64,000 nt of DNA from Nocardia rhizosphaerihabitans (GCF_014646295.1 NZ_BMNE01000003.1:553965-617964), one strand, 5' to 3'; shown: positions 53,752 to 63,350, counted from the stretch's first letter. Notes: generated from the letters alone by a model not told the origin. Numbers and translations: made by a program.

Positions 53752-54207
53752 CTATCCGTCCTCGGGTCGTATGTCGGCGAAGATGCCCTCCAGCATCCCG
53801 GTGGCCTGACCGATCTCGATCAGGTAGCCGTCGGGGTCGCGCAGGTAGCATCGTATTTCGGCTTTGCGGTCCAGCGGCTCGGTCAAGAATTGGGCGCCTT
53901 TGGCTGTGGCGTCGGCATAGAAGGCGGCGATGTCGGCTACCCGGACGTTGAGAAACGAGGAGACCACCTCGCCGGTCGTCGGCGGGGCCAGCGTGATGTC
54001 GGGTTTGTCGGGAGTGGGTCCACCGCCGGGATTCATGATAATCCAGCTGTTGGCGACCTTGACGATGGCCGGGTTCTGCGTGAGTACGACCTGTCCGCCG
54101 AGGATATCGGCGTAGAACTCGCGCGAGCGGGCTACATCGCGCACAGTCAGGAAATGGGTGAGGATCAGGCCCTGTTCGGGAGCTGGGAGATCTTGGCGAC
54201 TGGTCAC
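53752..54207 (-). CDS. VOC-family (glyoxalase/dioxygenase-fold) protein
   Basis: A 151-residue VOC-superfamily protein with paired beta-alpha-beta modules: LILTHFLTVRDVARSREFYADILGGQVV in the first, VSSFLNVRVADIAAFYADATAKGA and YLRDPDGYLIEIGQ in the second. The metal ligand His in the first strand and Glu in YLIEIGQ are in the usual places. VOC proteins are lyases, dioxygenases or antibiotic-binding resistance proteins. GTG 54207 has GAAGGAG five bases upstream. It follows the heme-protein unit on the same strand but 180 bases away. Confidence 0.88.
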   Translation of the reverse strand: MTSRQDLPAPEQGLILTHFLTVRDVARSREFYADILGGQVVLTQNPAIVKVANSWIIMNPGGGPTPDKPDITLAPPTTGEVVSSFLNVRVADIAAFYADATAKGAQFLTEPLDRKAEIRCYLRDPDGYLIEIGQATGMLEGIFADIRPEDG

Positions 54208-54335
54208 GGGGGCTCCTTCGGTACGAGTTACCGTGCGCGTTCCCATTGCCGATCTGTTGACACACGCGCTGCGCCGGAGTGCGACATCGAGTTGCGGTCA
54301 GGCAGACGCCTCGAGCCGGTGACCACTCGCGCGGT

Positions 54336-54875
54336 TCAGCTCAGGTAGGTGGTGAGGTGGGGGACGGCGTCGACGACGTGTTCTGCCGGGATGGGCTCGG
54401 CGATGAGGGTGAACTGCCAATCGTTGTCGGTGCGGTGCAGTGTGCCGAGGACGAGGCCGGTGTGGGAGCGGGCGGTGGCCAGGTCGATTCGTGCGAGTCC
54501 GGTGCCGGTGACACTGTCGGTGACGCGGGTGAAGGCGTTCTCGATCTGTTCGAATCGTTGTCCGGTGTAGCAGGTGATGAGGAGCACGACGGTGGTGATG
54601 TCCGGGGCCAGCCGGGTCAGGTCGAGCACCATGATCTCGTCGTCTCCGTCGCCGACGCCGTCCAGACTGTCACCCAGGTGGCGGATGGCGCCGTCTCGCG
54701 AGGTCAGTTGTTCGTGAAAGGCGATGTCGGCGAAGCGGGTTCCGCTGAACGACAGCGCGGCCACGTTGAGGTCGATGTCTTTCGGATGCCGCCGGAACTT
54801 GCCTGCGCGCACGGGATCCCAGCCCAGACCCACAGTGATGTGGGTCAGTGCGGTGTGGGGGACTGCTCCGGGCAT
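54336..54875 (-). CDS. TerD-family protein
   Basis: A 179-residue TerD domain protein. It shows VGLGWDPVRAGKF, then IDLNVAALSFSG, and the calcium-binding region SLDGVGDGDDEIMVLDLTRLAPD near residues 65-87, with the typical ending TGTGLARIDLATARSHTGLVLGTLHR. TerD proteins are linked to tellurite and phage resistance and to membrane stress, and Streptomyces TerDs affect differentiation. Here it is an orphan, with no other ter genes next to it. ATG 54875 has AGGAG six bases upstream. It might respond to envelope stress; the role is not certain. Confidence 0.9.
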   Translation of the reverse strand: MPGAVPHTALTHITVGLGWDPVRAGKFRRHPKDIDLNVAALSFSGTRFADIAFHEQLTSRDGAIRHLGDSLDGVGDGDDEIMVLDLTRLAPDITTVVLLITCYTGQRFEQIENAFTRVTDSVTGTGLARIDLATARSHTGLVLGTLHRTDNDWQFTLIAEPIPAEHVVDAVPHLTTYLS

Positions 54876-55063
54876 GTGCTGCTCCTGGTCGAGTTGCTTG
54901 GGCCAGTTGCCGTCCGGTTCCCCCGGCGGACCTACCCGCAAACATGCCGCACGGACCCGTCCCCCGCAAACCGGGCGGCGGTGCGGGGGAACGGGTTTCG
55001 TCTCTGCGGTAGCGGCACACCCGTTCGGACTCGCGCTGATGTTTTACCAATTCCTCGCCGTTG

Positions 55064-55858
55064 TCAGGAAGCCGTGGCCGTGGCCGGCTCGATGCTGTGG
55101 CGCTTGACGAGCAGCACGATCGCCAGCAGCGGGTAGACCAGAATCGGCAGCAAGGTGCCCAGATACATGGTCTGGTCGGCCAGGATGACCGTTCCGGTGA
55201 GCAGGGTGAAGTCGAACAGGCCGTGCAGCACGGAGTTGACCGTGTTGCCGCGGCTGACCCGGCGAGTCAGGTAGAAGAAATACCCGGCCAGGCTGACGAT
55301 GATCGCCTGCGGCAGTGCGCTGACACCGTGCGTCACCCCGTTGGCCAGGTGCACCGCGCCGAACACGATGCTCGACCACAACGCGACCCGGCCCTCGGTG
55401 AGCCCGTGATCGCGCAACACCAGCACGCCGATGCCACGGAACATGCCTTCCTCACCCCAGCCGACGAACTGGGTGGCGATCAGCAGCACCAGCACATACA
55501 GCAGGCCCTTGTCCGCCAGCGCGCTGTAGTTGATGCCGAAGACGATCGCGACGATGAAGACGATCGGCACGATCCGCACCCACGACCGGGTCGGCCGGTC
55601 GTCATGCAAGACCGGCCGCAACCAGCCCAGGTAGGCGATCACGCCGTAGGTGAAGGCAAGGGCCACACCCAACGGAATGATCATGCCGAAGAACACCGCG
55701 CGCGTGGAGAGGAAATCGTCCTCGCCGGTGAGCTCGGTCATCAGCAGACCGCCGAGCTGGATGATCGCGAGGTAGACGATCACGACCAGCGCGAACATCG
55801 GGTAGGTCAGACGGCGACGGGTTCCCGTGGCAGGCAACACGGTTTCTGGCGTGCTCAT
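55064..55858 (-). CDS. CPBP-family intramembrane metalloprotease
   Basis: A 264-residue membrane protein with about seven hydrophobic helices. The CPBP/Abi motif is present: EE in WGEEGMFRGIG near residue 137, then FGAVHLANG and LHGLFDFT, giving the Glu-Glu, His and His that coordinate the metal. Family members cleave transmembrane substrates, process bacteriocins or confer self-immunity. The ATG at 55858 is preferred; a GTG at 55879 is an alternative. No bacteriocin-like gene is adjacent. It faces away from the AraC regulator, with a 277-base gap between. Confidence 0.88.
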   Translation of the reverse strand: MSTPETVLPATGTRRRLTYPMFALVVIVYLAIIQLGGLLMTELTGEDDFLSTRAVFFGMIIPLGVALAFTYGVIAYLGWLRPVLHDDRPTRSWVRIVPIVFIVAIVFGINYSALADKGLLYVLVLLIATQFVGWGEEGMFRGIGVLVLRDHGLTEGRVALWSSIVFGAVHLANGVTHGVSALPQAIIVSLAGYFFYLTRRVSRGNTVNSVLHGLFDFTLLTGTVILADQTMYLGTLLPILVYPLLAIVLLVKRHSIEPATATAS

Positions 55859-56135
55859 CTGGGAAACATATCTGTTCACGATCGGCTGCGCGCCGCATGT
55901 GAAACATTCAGCTAATCCCGCTGCCCTCAGGTAGCGATCTTTCGGCTAATCGACCCGGTCGGGGGTATTCCCGCAGACTCTTGCGTGATCGGCGCATGGT
56001 CCGCTGCTTGTCGGGGGTGAGCGCTGACCGTGGACAACTTCCAGCGCCCATCGCTGTTGTCCAACCGCAACGTGCGCCCGACATCCATCGTGTGGGTGCT
56101 GCGCAGGGTTTTCACGTTTCCGTAGCCTGGACCGG

Positions 56136-56993
56136 GTGGGAGTTGCGGATATCGGCTGCGGGCCTGGCGTCGGATGGGATTTCGCGGGTCCGTCCGCTGC
56201 CGCGCCGTCGGGTGCCGCGATCATCGGCTACCGCGATGTGGCCGGCGCCGGGTTGGACTTGCGGGCTGCCGCGACGACGGCGGTCGCCGTGGTGATCGAG
56301 TTCGGGGGTCGCGAGCTGATTGTGGACGACGCGGGTGGGCGGCAGACTTCGGGCGGTTTCGTCGTGGGACTTCCCATGGCGGCCATGCGCATTCGTAGCA
56401 GGCAGGCCGAGTGCGTGGAGGTTCGCTTGTCGCCGATCCGGGCGCACTCCCTGCTGGGTATCGCCGCGACCGATCTGGGCCGTGGCATTGTCCCGTTGGA
56501 GGAGCTGTGGGGATCCGAGGTTCGGCGACTGCGGGAGCAACTCGGCGACGCCGGGTCCTGGGAGGAACGGTTCGCGCCGACGAAATCGTTTCTGGTGCAG
56601 CGCGACAGGCCGATGCGGACGCCCGATCCCGAGGTGATCGCCGCCTGGCATCGCATACTCGCCTCCGGTGGCCAGGTGAAGGTCGGTGAGCTCGCCGAAT
56701 CCCTCGGATGGAGCCGTAAACGGCTGTGGGCGAGGTTCGAATCCCAGATCGGCCTGACCCCCAAACGGGCGGCGATGCTGGTCCGATTCCGATGCGCGGT
56801 CGCCGGTTTGCTGACGGGCAGGCCCGCCGCCGACGTCGCCGCGGTGTGTGGGTACACCGATCAGGCTCATCTGTGCCGGGATGTGGCGATCTTCGCGGAC
56901 CGCACACCGGGGACGCTGCACGCGGACAATCTGCCTGCCATCGCCCGGGATCGGTACCGCGCTTGGGGAACATTCTTCCAATCCCCGGGGTGA
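56136..56993 (+). CDS. AraC-family transcriptional regulator
   Basis: A 285-residue AraC regulator. The N-terminal sensor domain (residues 1-150) is a cupin-like or DUF6597-type domain (IIGYRDVAGAGLDLRAAATTAVAVVIEFGGRELIV). The C-terminal double helix-turn-helix is KVGELAESLGWSRKRLWARFESQIGLTPKRAAMLVRFRCAV and AADVAAVCGYTDQAHLCRDVAIF with the final conserved signature AGRTPG-like TPGTLHADN. GTG 56136 is the start. The DUF998 gene follows 96 bases later and may be its target; this is only inferred from position. Confidence 0.9.
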   Translation: MGVADIGCGPGVGWDFAGPSAAAPSGAAIIGYRDVAGAGLDLRAAATTAVAVVIEFGGRELIVDDAGGRQTSGGFVVGLPMAAMRIRSRQAECVEVRLSPIRAHSLLGIAATDLGRGIVPLEELWGSEVRRLREQLGDAGSWEERFAPTKSFLVQRDRPMRTPDPEVIAAWHRILASGGQVKVGELAESLGWSRKRLWARFESQIGLTPKRAAMLVRFRCAVAGLLTGRPAADVAAVCGYTDQAHLCRDVAIFADRTPGTLHADNLPAIARDRYRAWGTFFQSPG

Positions 56994-57089
56994 TCGATCG
57001 GTCGATAGTGGTGTTCACCTCGAGGTGCGGTCGGCGAGCCGAACGCACCTCGAACCCTCACCCCGATCGACGACGAGAGGACACGTGTC

Positions 57090-57782
57090 GTGACCGACAC
57101 CCTCGGCCCTGCGAAGCTGCGTACTGGAGAGCAATCAGCGGCGACGAGACTGCTGCTGGCTTGCGGTGTCATCGCTCCGCTGCTCAACATTGTTGTCATT
57201 CTCGTCCTCGGGGCCATACGCCCTGACTACAACGCCTGGGTAGTCCCCGACAGCAACCTCGAATTGGGGCCTGGTGGGTGGATGCAGATCACCAACTACA
57301 TCGTCACCGGAGCGCTCCTGCTCGCCTTTGCCATCGGGATGAGGCGGATTCTGCGTACAGGGCGTGGTTCCACCTGGGGGCCCATTCTGCTCGGCATCTA
57401 TGGCTTCACCTTCGTCGCCATCGGGCCCATCCTGCCCGACCCGTCGCTGGGTTACCCAGTAGGAGCGTCCGAAGAGCTGACCATCCACGGCGCCATTCAT
57501 AGTCTCCTAGGTCTAGTTCAGTTCACTTCGCTGACTGTGGCCTGCTTTGTGCTGGCCCGGCGCGACGAGGCGCTCGAAAGTCGCGGCTGGTCCCGGTATT
57601 CGGTTGCCACCGGCCTGCTGGTCGCCACCTCTTATGTTGTCTTCGCTCTCATCGCCAAATTGGTAGACGGGGGACCGGCAGGGCTCATCGAACGGATCGG
57701 AATCATCGCCGGCGGCGTCTGGGTTTCCCTGTTGGCGATCCGCCTGATGCGCAAGCCAGGCCCACGCGTGTCTGTCGAATAG
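57090..57782 (+). CDS. DUF998 membrane protein
   Basis: A 230-residue integral membrane protein with about six hydrophobic segments. LLACGVIAPLLNIVVILVLG, IRPDYNAWVVPDSNLELGPGGWMQITNYIV and the PDPSLGYP loop are typical of DUF998 proteins, a family of unknown function found near regulators in actinobacteria. GTG 57090 is the start, in the same direction as the AraC gene. No enzymatic motif is visible. A role in membrane stress or transport is a guess. Confidence 0.88.
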   Translation: MTDTLGPAKLRTGEQSAATRLLLACGVIAPLLNIVVILVLGAIRPDYNAWVVPDSNLELGPGGWMQITNYIVTGALLLAFAIGMRRILRTGRGSTWGPILLGIYGFTFVAIGPILPDPSLGYPVGASEELTIHGAIHSLLGLVQFTSLTVACFVLARRDEALESRGWSRYSVATGLLVATSYVVFALIAKLVDGGPAGLIERIGIIAGGVWVSLLAIRLMRKPGPRVSVE

Positions 57783-58050
57783 ATGGCTCTGTCGGCGTCA
57801 TTGTGTACGCCCGTACCACCGAGCACAGTTTCCGCTGTGTTCCGTTGTAAATATGTATCGTTGGCGCAAACCAAACGAAAACGTAAATAATCCGAGGTCT
57901 TCGGCAACAACCCGGATGTCTGACCACCGATAATGTTCACTTATCGGTGGTCAGGCTTGCACTCAGTCGATTCGAGTCTCCAAGGGGCGACACGGTTTTC
58001 GTTTCGTCTGATTCGTAGGGAGATGACGAAACCAACGTTACGATTCTCCC
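57783..58050. promoter_or_regulatory. Long AT-richer control region with inverted repeats before the KfrA-like gene
   Basis: The 268 bases carry (1) a perfect 14-base inverted repeat, CTGACCACCGATAA at 57920-57933 and TTATCGGTGGTCAG at 57941-57954, with a 7-base loop; (2) AAACGAAAAC at 57873-57882 and its exact complement GTTTTCGTTT at 57995-58004; (3) GTTTCGTC at 58001-58008 and its complement GACGAAAC at 58025-58032. A TACGAT hexamer (58039-58044) lies six bases before the GTG start, as in leaderless actinobacterial promoters. The repeats are probable sites for autoregulation by the KfrA-like protein. Confidence 0.72.
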
Positions 58051-59199
58051 GTGTCGAGCGTCTGCAACTATCCGGGCTGTGCCCGTCCCATTACTCGCGG
58101 CGGTGGCCCGGGTCGTCCCTCCGAGTACTGCGATCACCCGGACCACACGAGATGGCGCGCCTGGCGTGAACGGCAACGCCTGCAACAGGAGTCGGAGAGT
58201 GCGGGCGATTCCGTCACTGTGACGACTCAGGGGCCGGTGACGGTGGCACGGTTGCGGGCCGATGAGCTGCTCGGTCAGTTCCGTGGGCTCGCCGAACAAT
58301 TGGGGACCACGCTCACTGCGGCGGTCGTGGAGCTGCAGACGCTGGGGGACCCGTCGGTGGCGGAAGCGCAGGTCCAGGCGGTGCAGGCGGATGCGGCGCG
58401 GCGGATTGCCGAGGCCGAGATGGCTACCGTCACTGCCGAACAGGCGCGTCGGGAGGCCGAGGAAGCGCGGGCACTGGCGGAATCGGTGGCGCAGGAGGCC
58501 GTGCTCGCCGCCGAAGAAGCCGAACAAGCCGTGACGGAAGCGCTCGCCGCCAGGGATGAAGTGCTGGCCTCGGTGGAGCAGCTCAGCAAGCAGGCGGCCG
58601 ACGACGTCTTCACCGCGCGCAGCGAGGCCGAGGCCGAAGTGCGTGCCGCGCAACGGAAAGCAGCCGACGACATCGACGCCGCGCGGCAGGACGCCGCCGA
58701 CAGTATCGCGCGGGCCGAGCAGCGGGCCGATGCCGAGGTCGCTCACCAGCGCCGGGATGCCGAAGCGCGGGTCGCGGCCGCGAACGCCGAACGAGATCTG
58801 GCGATCCAACGTGCCGCCGACGCCGACCGCGCCACCGAACGCGCCGAACAAGCCACCGCCGAACGGATTGAGGCCGCCGCCGAAGCGCGCGAGGAGTGGC
58901 GGCGGGCTCGGACCGAACTCGACACCACCCGAACCGAACTCGATCGCACCCGTGCCGAGCTCGCCGAGCTTCGGCGCACCACCGCGGCGGAGGCCGAACA
59001 GCGGCGCATCGAATCGGCGGCCGCGCTCGACCAACTGCGGACCGAGACCGCGCAACGATTGGCTGCGCTGGACGACGCCCGTCTGCAGACCCTCGCGCGC
59101 GCCGAACGTGCCGAACGTCAACTCGACGAAGTCCTGGCGGGCCGGACTTCGGCACACATGATCGCGGTCGGCGCGACGCAACAATCTACGGGCGAGTGA
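58051..59199 (+). CDS. KfrA-like coiled-coil protein with N-terminal Cys/His motif
   Basis: A 382-residue protein. Residues 1-35 contain CNYPGCARP and CDHPDH, a small possible zinc-binding element. Residues about 75-365 form one very long coiled coil rich in Ala, Glu, Arg and Gln (AEAEVRAAQRKAADDIDAAR and similar heptads), the hallmark of KfrA and related plasmid/DNA-binding partition proteins. KfrA proteins bind palindromes in their own promoter and aid plasmid stability. Here the upstream inverted repeats fit autoregulation. GTG 58051 is directly at the predicted transcription start, so the mRNA is probably leaderless. Whether the gene came from a plasmid is not known. Confidence 0.82.
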   Translation: MSSVCNYPGCARPITRGGGPGRPSEYCDHPDHTRWRAWRERQRLQQESESAGDSVTVTTQGPVTVARLRADELLGQFRGLAEQLGTTLTAAVVELQTLGDPSVAEAQVQAVQADAARRIAEAEMATVTAEQARREAEEARALAESVAQEAVLAAEEAEQAVTEALAARDEVLASVEQLSKQAADDVFTARSEAEAEVRAAQRKAADDIDAARQDAADSIARAEQRADAEVAHQRRDAEARVAAANAERDLAIQRAADADRATERAEQATAERIEAAAEAREEWRRARTELDTTRTELDRTRAELAELRRTTAAEAEQRRIESAAALDQLRTETAQRLAALDDARLQTLARAERAERQLDEVLAGRTSAHMIAVGATQQSTGE

Positions 59200-59454
59200 T
59201 CGCCGACGCCCCAGTTCACCGGCTTCGAGCGACGCAGTTGCCCTCACTGCGGCCGATCTCGCTATTCGATGTGCTGGTGAGTTCGATGGTCCGGGCCGAA
59301 GTTGCGGCGAAGCCACCCTTCGCACCGTAAGGCGTCGGCGCGCCGCAGCGAATCGTGGCACGCGACCAGGCCCGCTGCCCGGGTCCGGCGTGTCGCGAAT
59401 CCGGTTGTGGCGCAATGGTGGCGGCTCGGCCCGGCGCACTGTTCACTGGTAGCC

Positions 59455-60906
59455 ATGGCTTCCACCGCTCGACCCAGCAGGCAGCGGCGACCAGGGGTGC
59501 CCGGGCCCGCGGTCTCACCGGCCGAACTGGTCGTCGTCACCACACCGACCGCCACCGAGATCACGCCGATCGCGCTGCGCGAGAACCGTTCCGTGCGCAC
59601 CCACGTCGACGACCTGCTCCCCGCCGACGCGCGGCTGGTTCCGATTTTCGGGCCGGACAACCGGCTGGCGGCGCGACTGGCCGACACACCGCAGGCCGCG
59701 GTGGCCGGGGAGTACCTCAGCTACTACTCGGTGCGCGGTGCGGTGAGTGATCTCGCGGCACTCGCGGATCGGCTGCGCCGGGACGACACAGTCGCCGCCG
59801 CCTACGTGAAACCCGCGGCCGAACCACCCCTCGCGCCACTGGCCGAGAACATCGTCGTCCCGGACGCACCTGCCGTGACACCGGATTTCCGCAGCAGGCA
59901 GGGCTATCTGGATGCCGCGCCGACCGGGATCGACGCGGCGTGGGCGCACACCCGGCCCGGTGGGCTCGGCACCGGGGTGCGGGTGATCGATGTGGAGGGC
60001 GCGTGGCGATTCACCCACGAAGACCTGCGGCACAACCAAGGCGGCGTGATCGGCGGAACCTCCTCGGCCGACATCGGCTGGCGCAACCACGGCACAGCCG
60101 TCGCCGGGGAGATCAGCGGCGATCACAACGGCTTCGGCGTCACCGGGATCGCGCCCGAAGCTCACATCAGGGCGATCTCGATCTTCGGGATCGGCTCGGC
60201 CACCGCGATCCGCTCGGCGGCCGATGCCCTCGACCCCGGTGACGTCCTGCTCATCGAACTGCACCGCCCCGGACCCCGATTCGACTACCGGAGTCAGCCC
60301 GACCAGCGCGGCTACATCGCCGTCGAATGGTGGCCCGATGATTTCGCCGCCATCCGATATGCCGTCGGCCGCGGCATCGTCGTCGTCGAGGCCGCAGGCA
60401 ACGGGAACGAGAACCTCGACGATCCCGTCTACGACGCGCGCCCCGGAGACTTCCCCGCGACCTGGCACAACCCGTTCCGCGGCGGCGACACCGACTCCGG
60501 CGCCGTCGTGGTCGGCGCGGGCGCCCCACCGCCGGGCCTGCACGGCCGCGACCACGGCCCCGCTCGCTCCCGCCTCCCGTTCTCCAATTACGGTGCCCGC
60601 CTCGATGCCCAGGGCTGGGGCCGGGAGGTCACCACCACCGGCTACGGCGACCTCCAAGGCGGCGCCGACGAAGACCTCTGGTACACCGACGAATTCAGCG
60701 GAACCTCCAGCGCATCCCCGATCGTCGTCGGCGCCGTCGCCGCGTACCAGGGCATACATGCCCTCGGTGCGGGCCGCGCCACACCGGACCAGATCAGGTC
60801 CCTCCTGCGCACCACCGGCTCACCGCAAACCGCGGCTCCCGGCCGCCCCACCACCCAGCGCATCGGGACCCTCCCCGACCTGCGCGCGATGCTCGGACGG
60901 ACATAG
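59455..60906 (+). CDS. Subtilisin-family (S8) serine protease, no signal peptide
   Basis: A 483-residue S8 peptidase. The triad is Asp in RVIDVEG near residue 179, His in RNHGTAVAGE near residue 212 and Ser in FSGTSSASP near residue 418; the oxyanion Asn is in EAAGNGNEN. The Asp motif reads D-V-E-G instead of the usual D-T/S-G, which is notable. Residues 1-150 are a pro-domain-like region. No secretion signal is visible from any nearby start, so it may act in the cytoplasm or have a non-classical route. It follows the KfrA-like gene by about 255 bases on the same strand. Confidence 0.88.
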   Translation: MASTARPSRQRRPGVPGPAVSPAELVVVTTPTATEITPIALRENRSVRTHVDDLLPADARLVPIFGPDNRLAARLADTPQAAVAGEYLSYYSVRGAVSDLAALADRLRRDDTVAAAYVKPAAEPPLAPLAENIVVPDAPAVTPDFRSRQGYLDAAPTGIDAAWAHTRPGGLGTGVRVIDVEGAWRFTHEDLRHNQGGVIGGTSSADIGWRNHGTAVAGEISGDHNGFGVTGIAPEAHIRAISIFGIGSATAIRSAADALDPGDVLLIELHRPGPRFDYRSQPDQRGYIAVEWWPDDFAAIRYAVGRGIVVVEAAGNGNENLDDPVYDARPGDFPATWHNPFRGGDTDSGAVVVGAGAPPPGLHGRDHGPARSRLPFSNYGARLDAQGWGREVTTTGYGDLQGGADEDLWYTDEFSGTSSASPIVVGAVAAYQGIHALGAGRATPDQIRSLLRTTGSPQTAAPGRPTTQRIGTLPDLRAMLGRT

Positions 60907-61003
60907 CGCACCCATGGCCGTCATCCGGAGGCTGGTCGAGGTGGGGACCGGCTAGGCGGAAAATGGGATGTGCGGGGGTGGGTGGGCGTGGGATGGTACG
61001 GGG

Positions 61004-62209
61004 ATGGCATCGGCGAAGAGCTTCACTGTACGGTCGGCTACCGGGGAGGATCGGGCCGCGATCACCGGGTTGCAGGAGGCCGGGTTCGGGATGCGGCTCG
61101 GGGAGGACGAGCGGCGGTACCAGGGGAAGTTGTTTCCGGTCGAGCGGTCGCTGGTCGCGGTCGACGGCGATCGGATCGTGGGGCACACGGTCGATCTGAC
61201 GATGACGGTGACCGTGCCGGGGGAGCGCACCGTGCAGGCGTGCGGTGTGTCCGGGGTGGCGGTCGCGCCGACACATCGCCGGCGCGGGATCCTGCGGGAA
61301 CTGTATGCCGCGCAGCACGAGCGGACCGAGGCCGCCGGGTTGCCGCTGACGATCTTCACCGCCAGTGAGGGCACGATCTACGGGCGCTTCGGGTACGACA
61401 CAGCGATCCTGGCCACCAGGATCTCCATCGATCGCCGGCGGGCGGAATTCCGTTCGACCACACCCGATCCCGGTGGTGTCGCGCTGGTTACGCTCGCCGA
61501 GGCCGCACCGCATATCCGGGAGGTGTACGAGCGCTGGCAGCGGAGGACGCCCGGCGCGCAGGTGCGGCCCGAACCCAAGTGGGATCTGTTCTTCGCCGAT
61601 GTCGAGCGCCAGCGCGGCGGGGCCACCTCGCTGTTCGCGCTGATCCACCCCGACGGCTACGCCCTGTATCGGCGGCGCTACCACGATCAGCGGTCCGTCG
61701 CGATCGTGTGGGAGTACCGGGCCATCACCCCCGACGCCCACGCCGCGTTGTGGCGGGTGCTGCTCGGCATGGACCTGATCGACGCGGTGGAAGTCGAGAT
61801 CGCCGACGACGATCCGCTGCCGTACCTGCTCACCGACCCACGTGCCGTTCGGGTGACCGATCGCGGGGACTCGCTGTGGGCGCGGCTCATGGACATTCCC
61901 GCGGCCCTGACCGCGCGCACCTACCGCCACGACGTCGACACGGTGCTGTCGGTCCACGATCCGTTCCGGTCCGCGGGTGGCACCTTCGCCCTGCGGATTC
62001 GTGACGGCATCGCCGAATGCGAACCCACCACGCGGCCCGCCGAGCTCGGCTGTGACATCAACGTGCTCGCCGCCCTGTACTTCGGCGCACATCGCGCCGA
62101 GAAGCTTGCCGCCGCGCATCGGATCCGGGTCGATGCGCCCGCCGCGCTGCGGGACTTCGACGCAGCGTTCACCACCGACCGCGCGCCAGAACTCGGCTGG
62201 TTCTTCTGA
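61004..62209 (+). CDS. Eis-family GNAT acetyltransferase
   Basis: A 401-residue GNAT-type N-acetyltransferase of the Eis family. The acetyl-CoA motif is VSGVAVAPTHRRRGILREL near residue 84, followed by FTASEGTIYGRFGY. The C-terminal SCP2-like domain ends ELGWFF: in Eis, the C-terminal carboxylate at the last Phe acts in catalysis, so the intact end is meaningful. Eis acetylates aminoglycosides at several positions and also protein targets. ATG 61004 matches the family N-terminus (SFTVRSATGEDRAAI). The regulator is not identified. Aminoglycoside resistance is possible but depends on expression. Confidence 0.92.
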   Translation: MASAKSFTVRSATGEDRAAITGLQEAGFGMRLGEDERRYQGKLFPVERSLVAVDGDRIVGHTVDLTMTVTVPGERTVQACGVSGVAVAPTHRRRGILRELYAAQHERTEAAGLPLTIFTASEGTIYGRFGYDTAILATRISIDRRRAEFRSTTPDPGGVALVTLAEAAPHIREVYERWQRRTPGAQVRPEPKWDLFFADVERQRGGATSLFALIHPDGYALYRRRYHDQRSVAIVWEYRAITPDAHAALWRVLLGMDLIDAVEVEIADDDPLPYLLTDPRAVRVTDRGDSLWARLMDIPAALTARTYRHDVDTVLSVHDPFRSAGGTFALRIRDGIAECEPTTRPAELGCDINVLAALYFGAHRAEKLAAAHRIRVDAPAALRDFDAAFTTDRAPELGWFF

Positions 62210-62263
62210 CGCGCCCGCGGCGGCGCAGCGTGTGCCGTTCCCGGGCGCGTAGCCTGGGTAGCT

Positions 62264-63350
62264 GTGGATTCGCACGAGGTCGATCCCTTGGTTCGGGTGC
62301 GAGGCGCCCGGGTCCACAGGGACCGGCCGGGACACTATCCGGCCGGCACGAACCGCCTGTATTCGGATGCGTTCTCGCCTGACACCGTCGAAGGCGCGTG
62401 CCCACGCTGTCACGGACAAGGCGTCGTCCACGAGGCGACCGAGGCGTCGATGGTGCCCGACCCGTCGCGCAGCATCCGCGGCGGCGCGATCGCGTCGTGG
62501 TCCGGCGCGTGGCAGGACAAGAACCTGCGCGCCGCGCTCGGCTACGACATCGACCGCCCGTGGCGCGAACTCTCACCCGCGGCGCGCAACTGGATCCTGT
62601 TCACCGACGAGAAACCGGTGGTCACCGTCGAACCCGAGCGGGAACCGCATCGCATCCACCGCCCCTACCAGGGGACCTACACCAGTGCCGAGCGGTTGCT
62701 GCTGCGCGCGCTGCCGAATACCTGCATACCGCGACGTGCCCGCTGTGCGAGGGCCGACGTCTCAAACCCGAATCGCTCGCGGTGACCTTCGCCGGGCACA
62801 ACATCACCGAGCTCGCGGAACTTCCGCTGAGCGAACTCGTCGAGGTGCTGCGCCCCTACACCGAGGGGACGGGTGCGGCGGCTGTCCTCACCCAGGACCT
62901 CATCTCGCGCATCGACGTCCTCATCGAACTCGGGCTGGGTTACCTCAGCGTCGATCGCGAGAGCCCGACCCTGTCCGGTGGCGAGTTGCAGCGGCTTCGG
63001 CTGGCCGGGCAGTTGCGGTCCGGGCTGTTCGGGGTCGTCTACATTCTCGACGAGCCTTCCGCGGGCCTGCATCCCGCCGATACCGCCGCACTGACCACGG
63101 TCCTGGGCAGGCTCAAGGATTCCGGCAACAGCGTGTTCCTCGTCGAACACGACCTCGACGTCGTCCGCCACGCCGACTGGCTGATCGACATCGGTCCCGG
63201 TGCGGGCGTGCACGGTGGCCGGGTGCTCTACAGCGGCGAGGTCGACGGGCTGCGTAGCGTTACCGGCTCGGTCACCCGCCCCTATCTGTTCGACGAGGTC
63301 GCGCGCCCGCCGCGCGCGGATCGCAGCCCGAACGGCACCCTCGAACTGGC
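62264..63350 (+). pseudogene. uvrA-like ABC excinuclease/drug-resistance paralogue, deleted, frameshifted and truncated
   Basis: It starts like the short UvrA paralogues (VRVRGARVH), but jumps at once to RLYSDAFSPDTVEGACPRCHGQG: the whole first ATP-binding core with Walker A is missing. It continues to PYQGTYTSAERLLLRA, where a frame change (around 62715) brings in TCPLCEGRRLKPESLAVTFAG, then LGYLSVDRESPTLSGGELQR (ABC signature) and YILDEPSAGLHPAD (Walker B). At about 63346-63350, in the linker to the second half, the homology stops at SPNGTLE and is joined to a resolvase remnant on the opposite strand. Normal proteins of this type have about 750-850 residues. No function is expected. Confidence 0.8.

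Noticed and set aside
60794..62431. A 545-codon minus-strand frame opposite the Eis-type gene
   Set aside because: Shadow of a well-recognised acetyltransferase.
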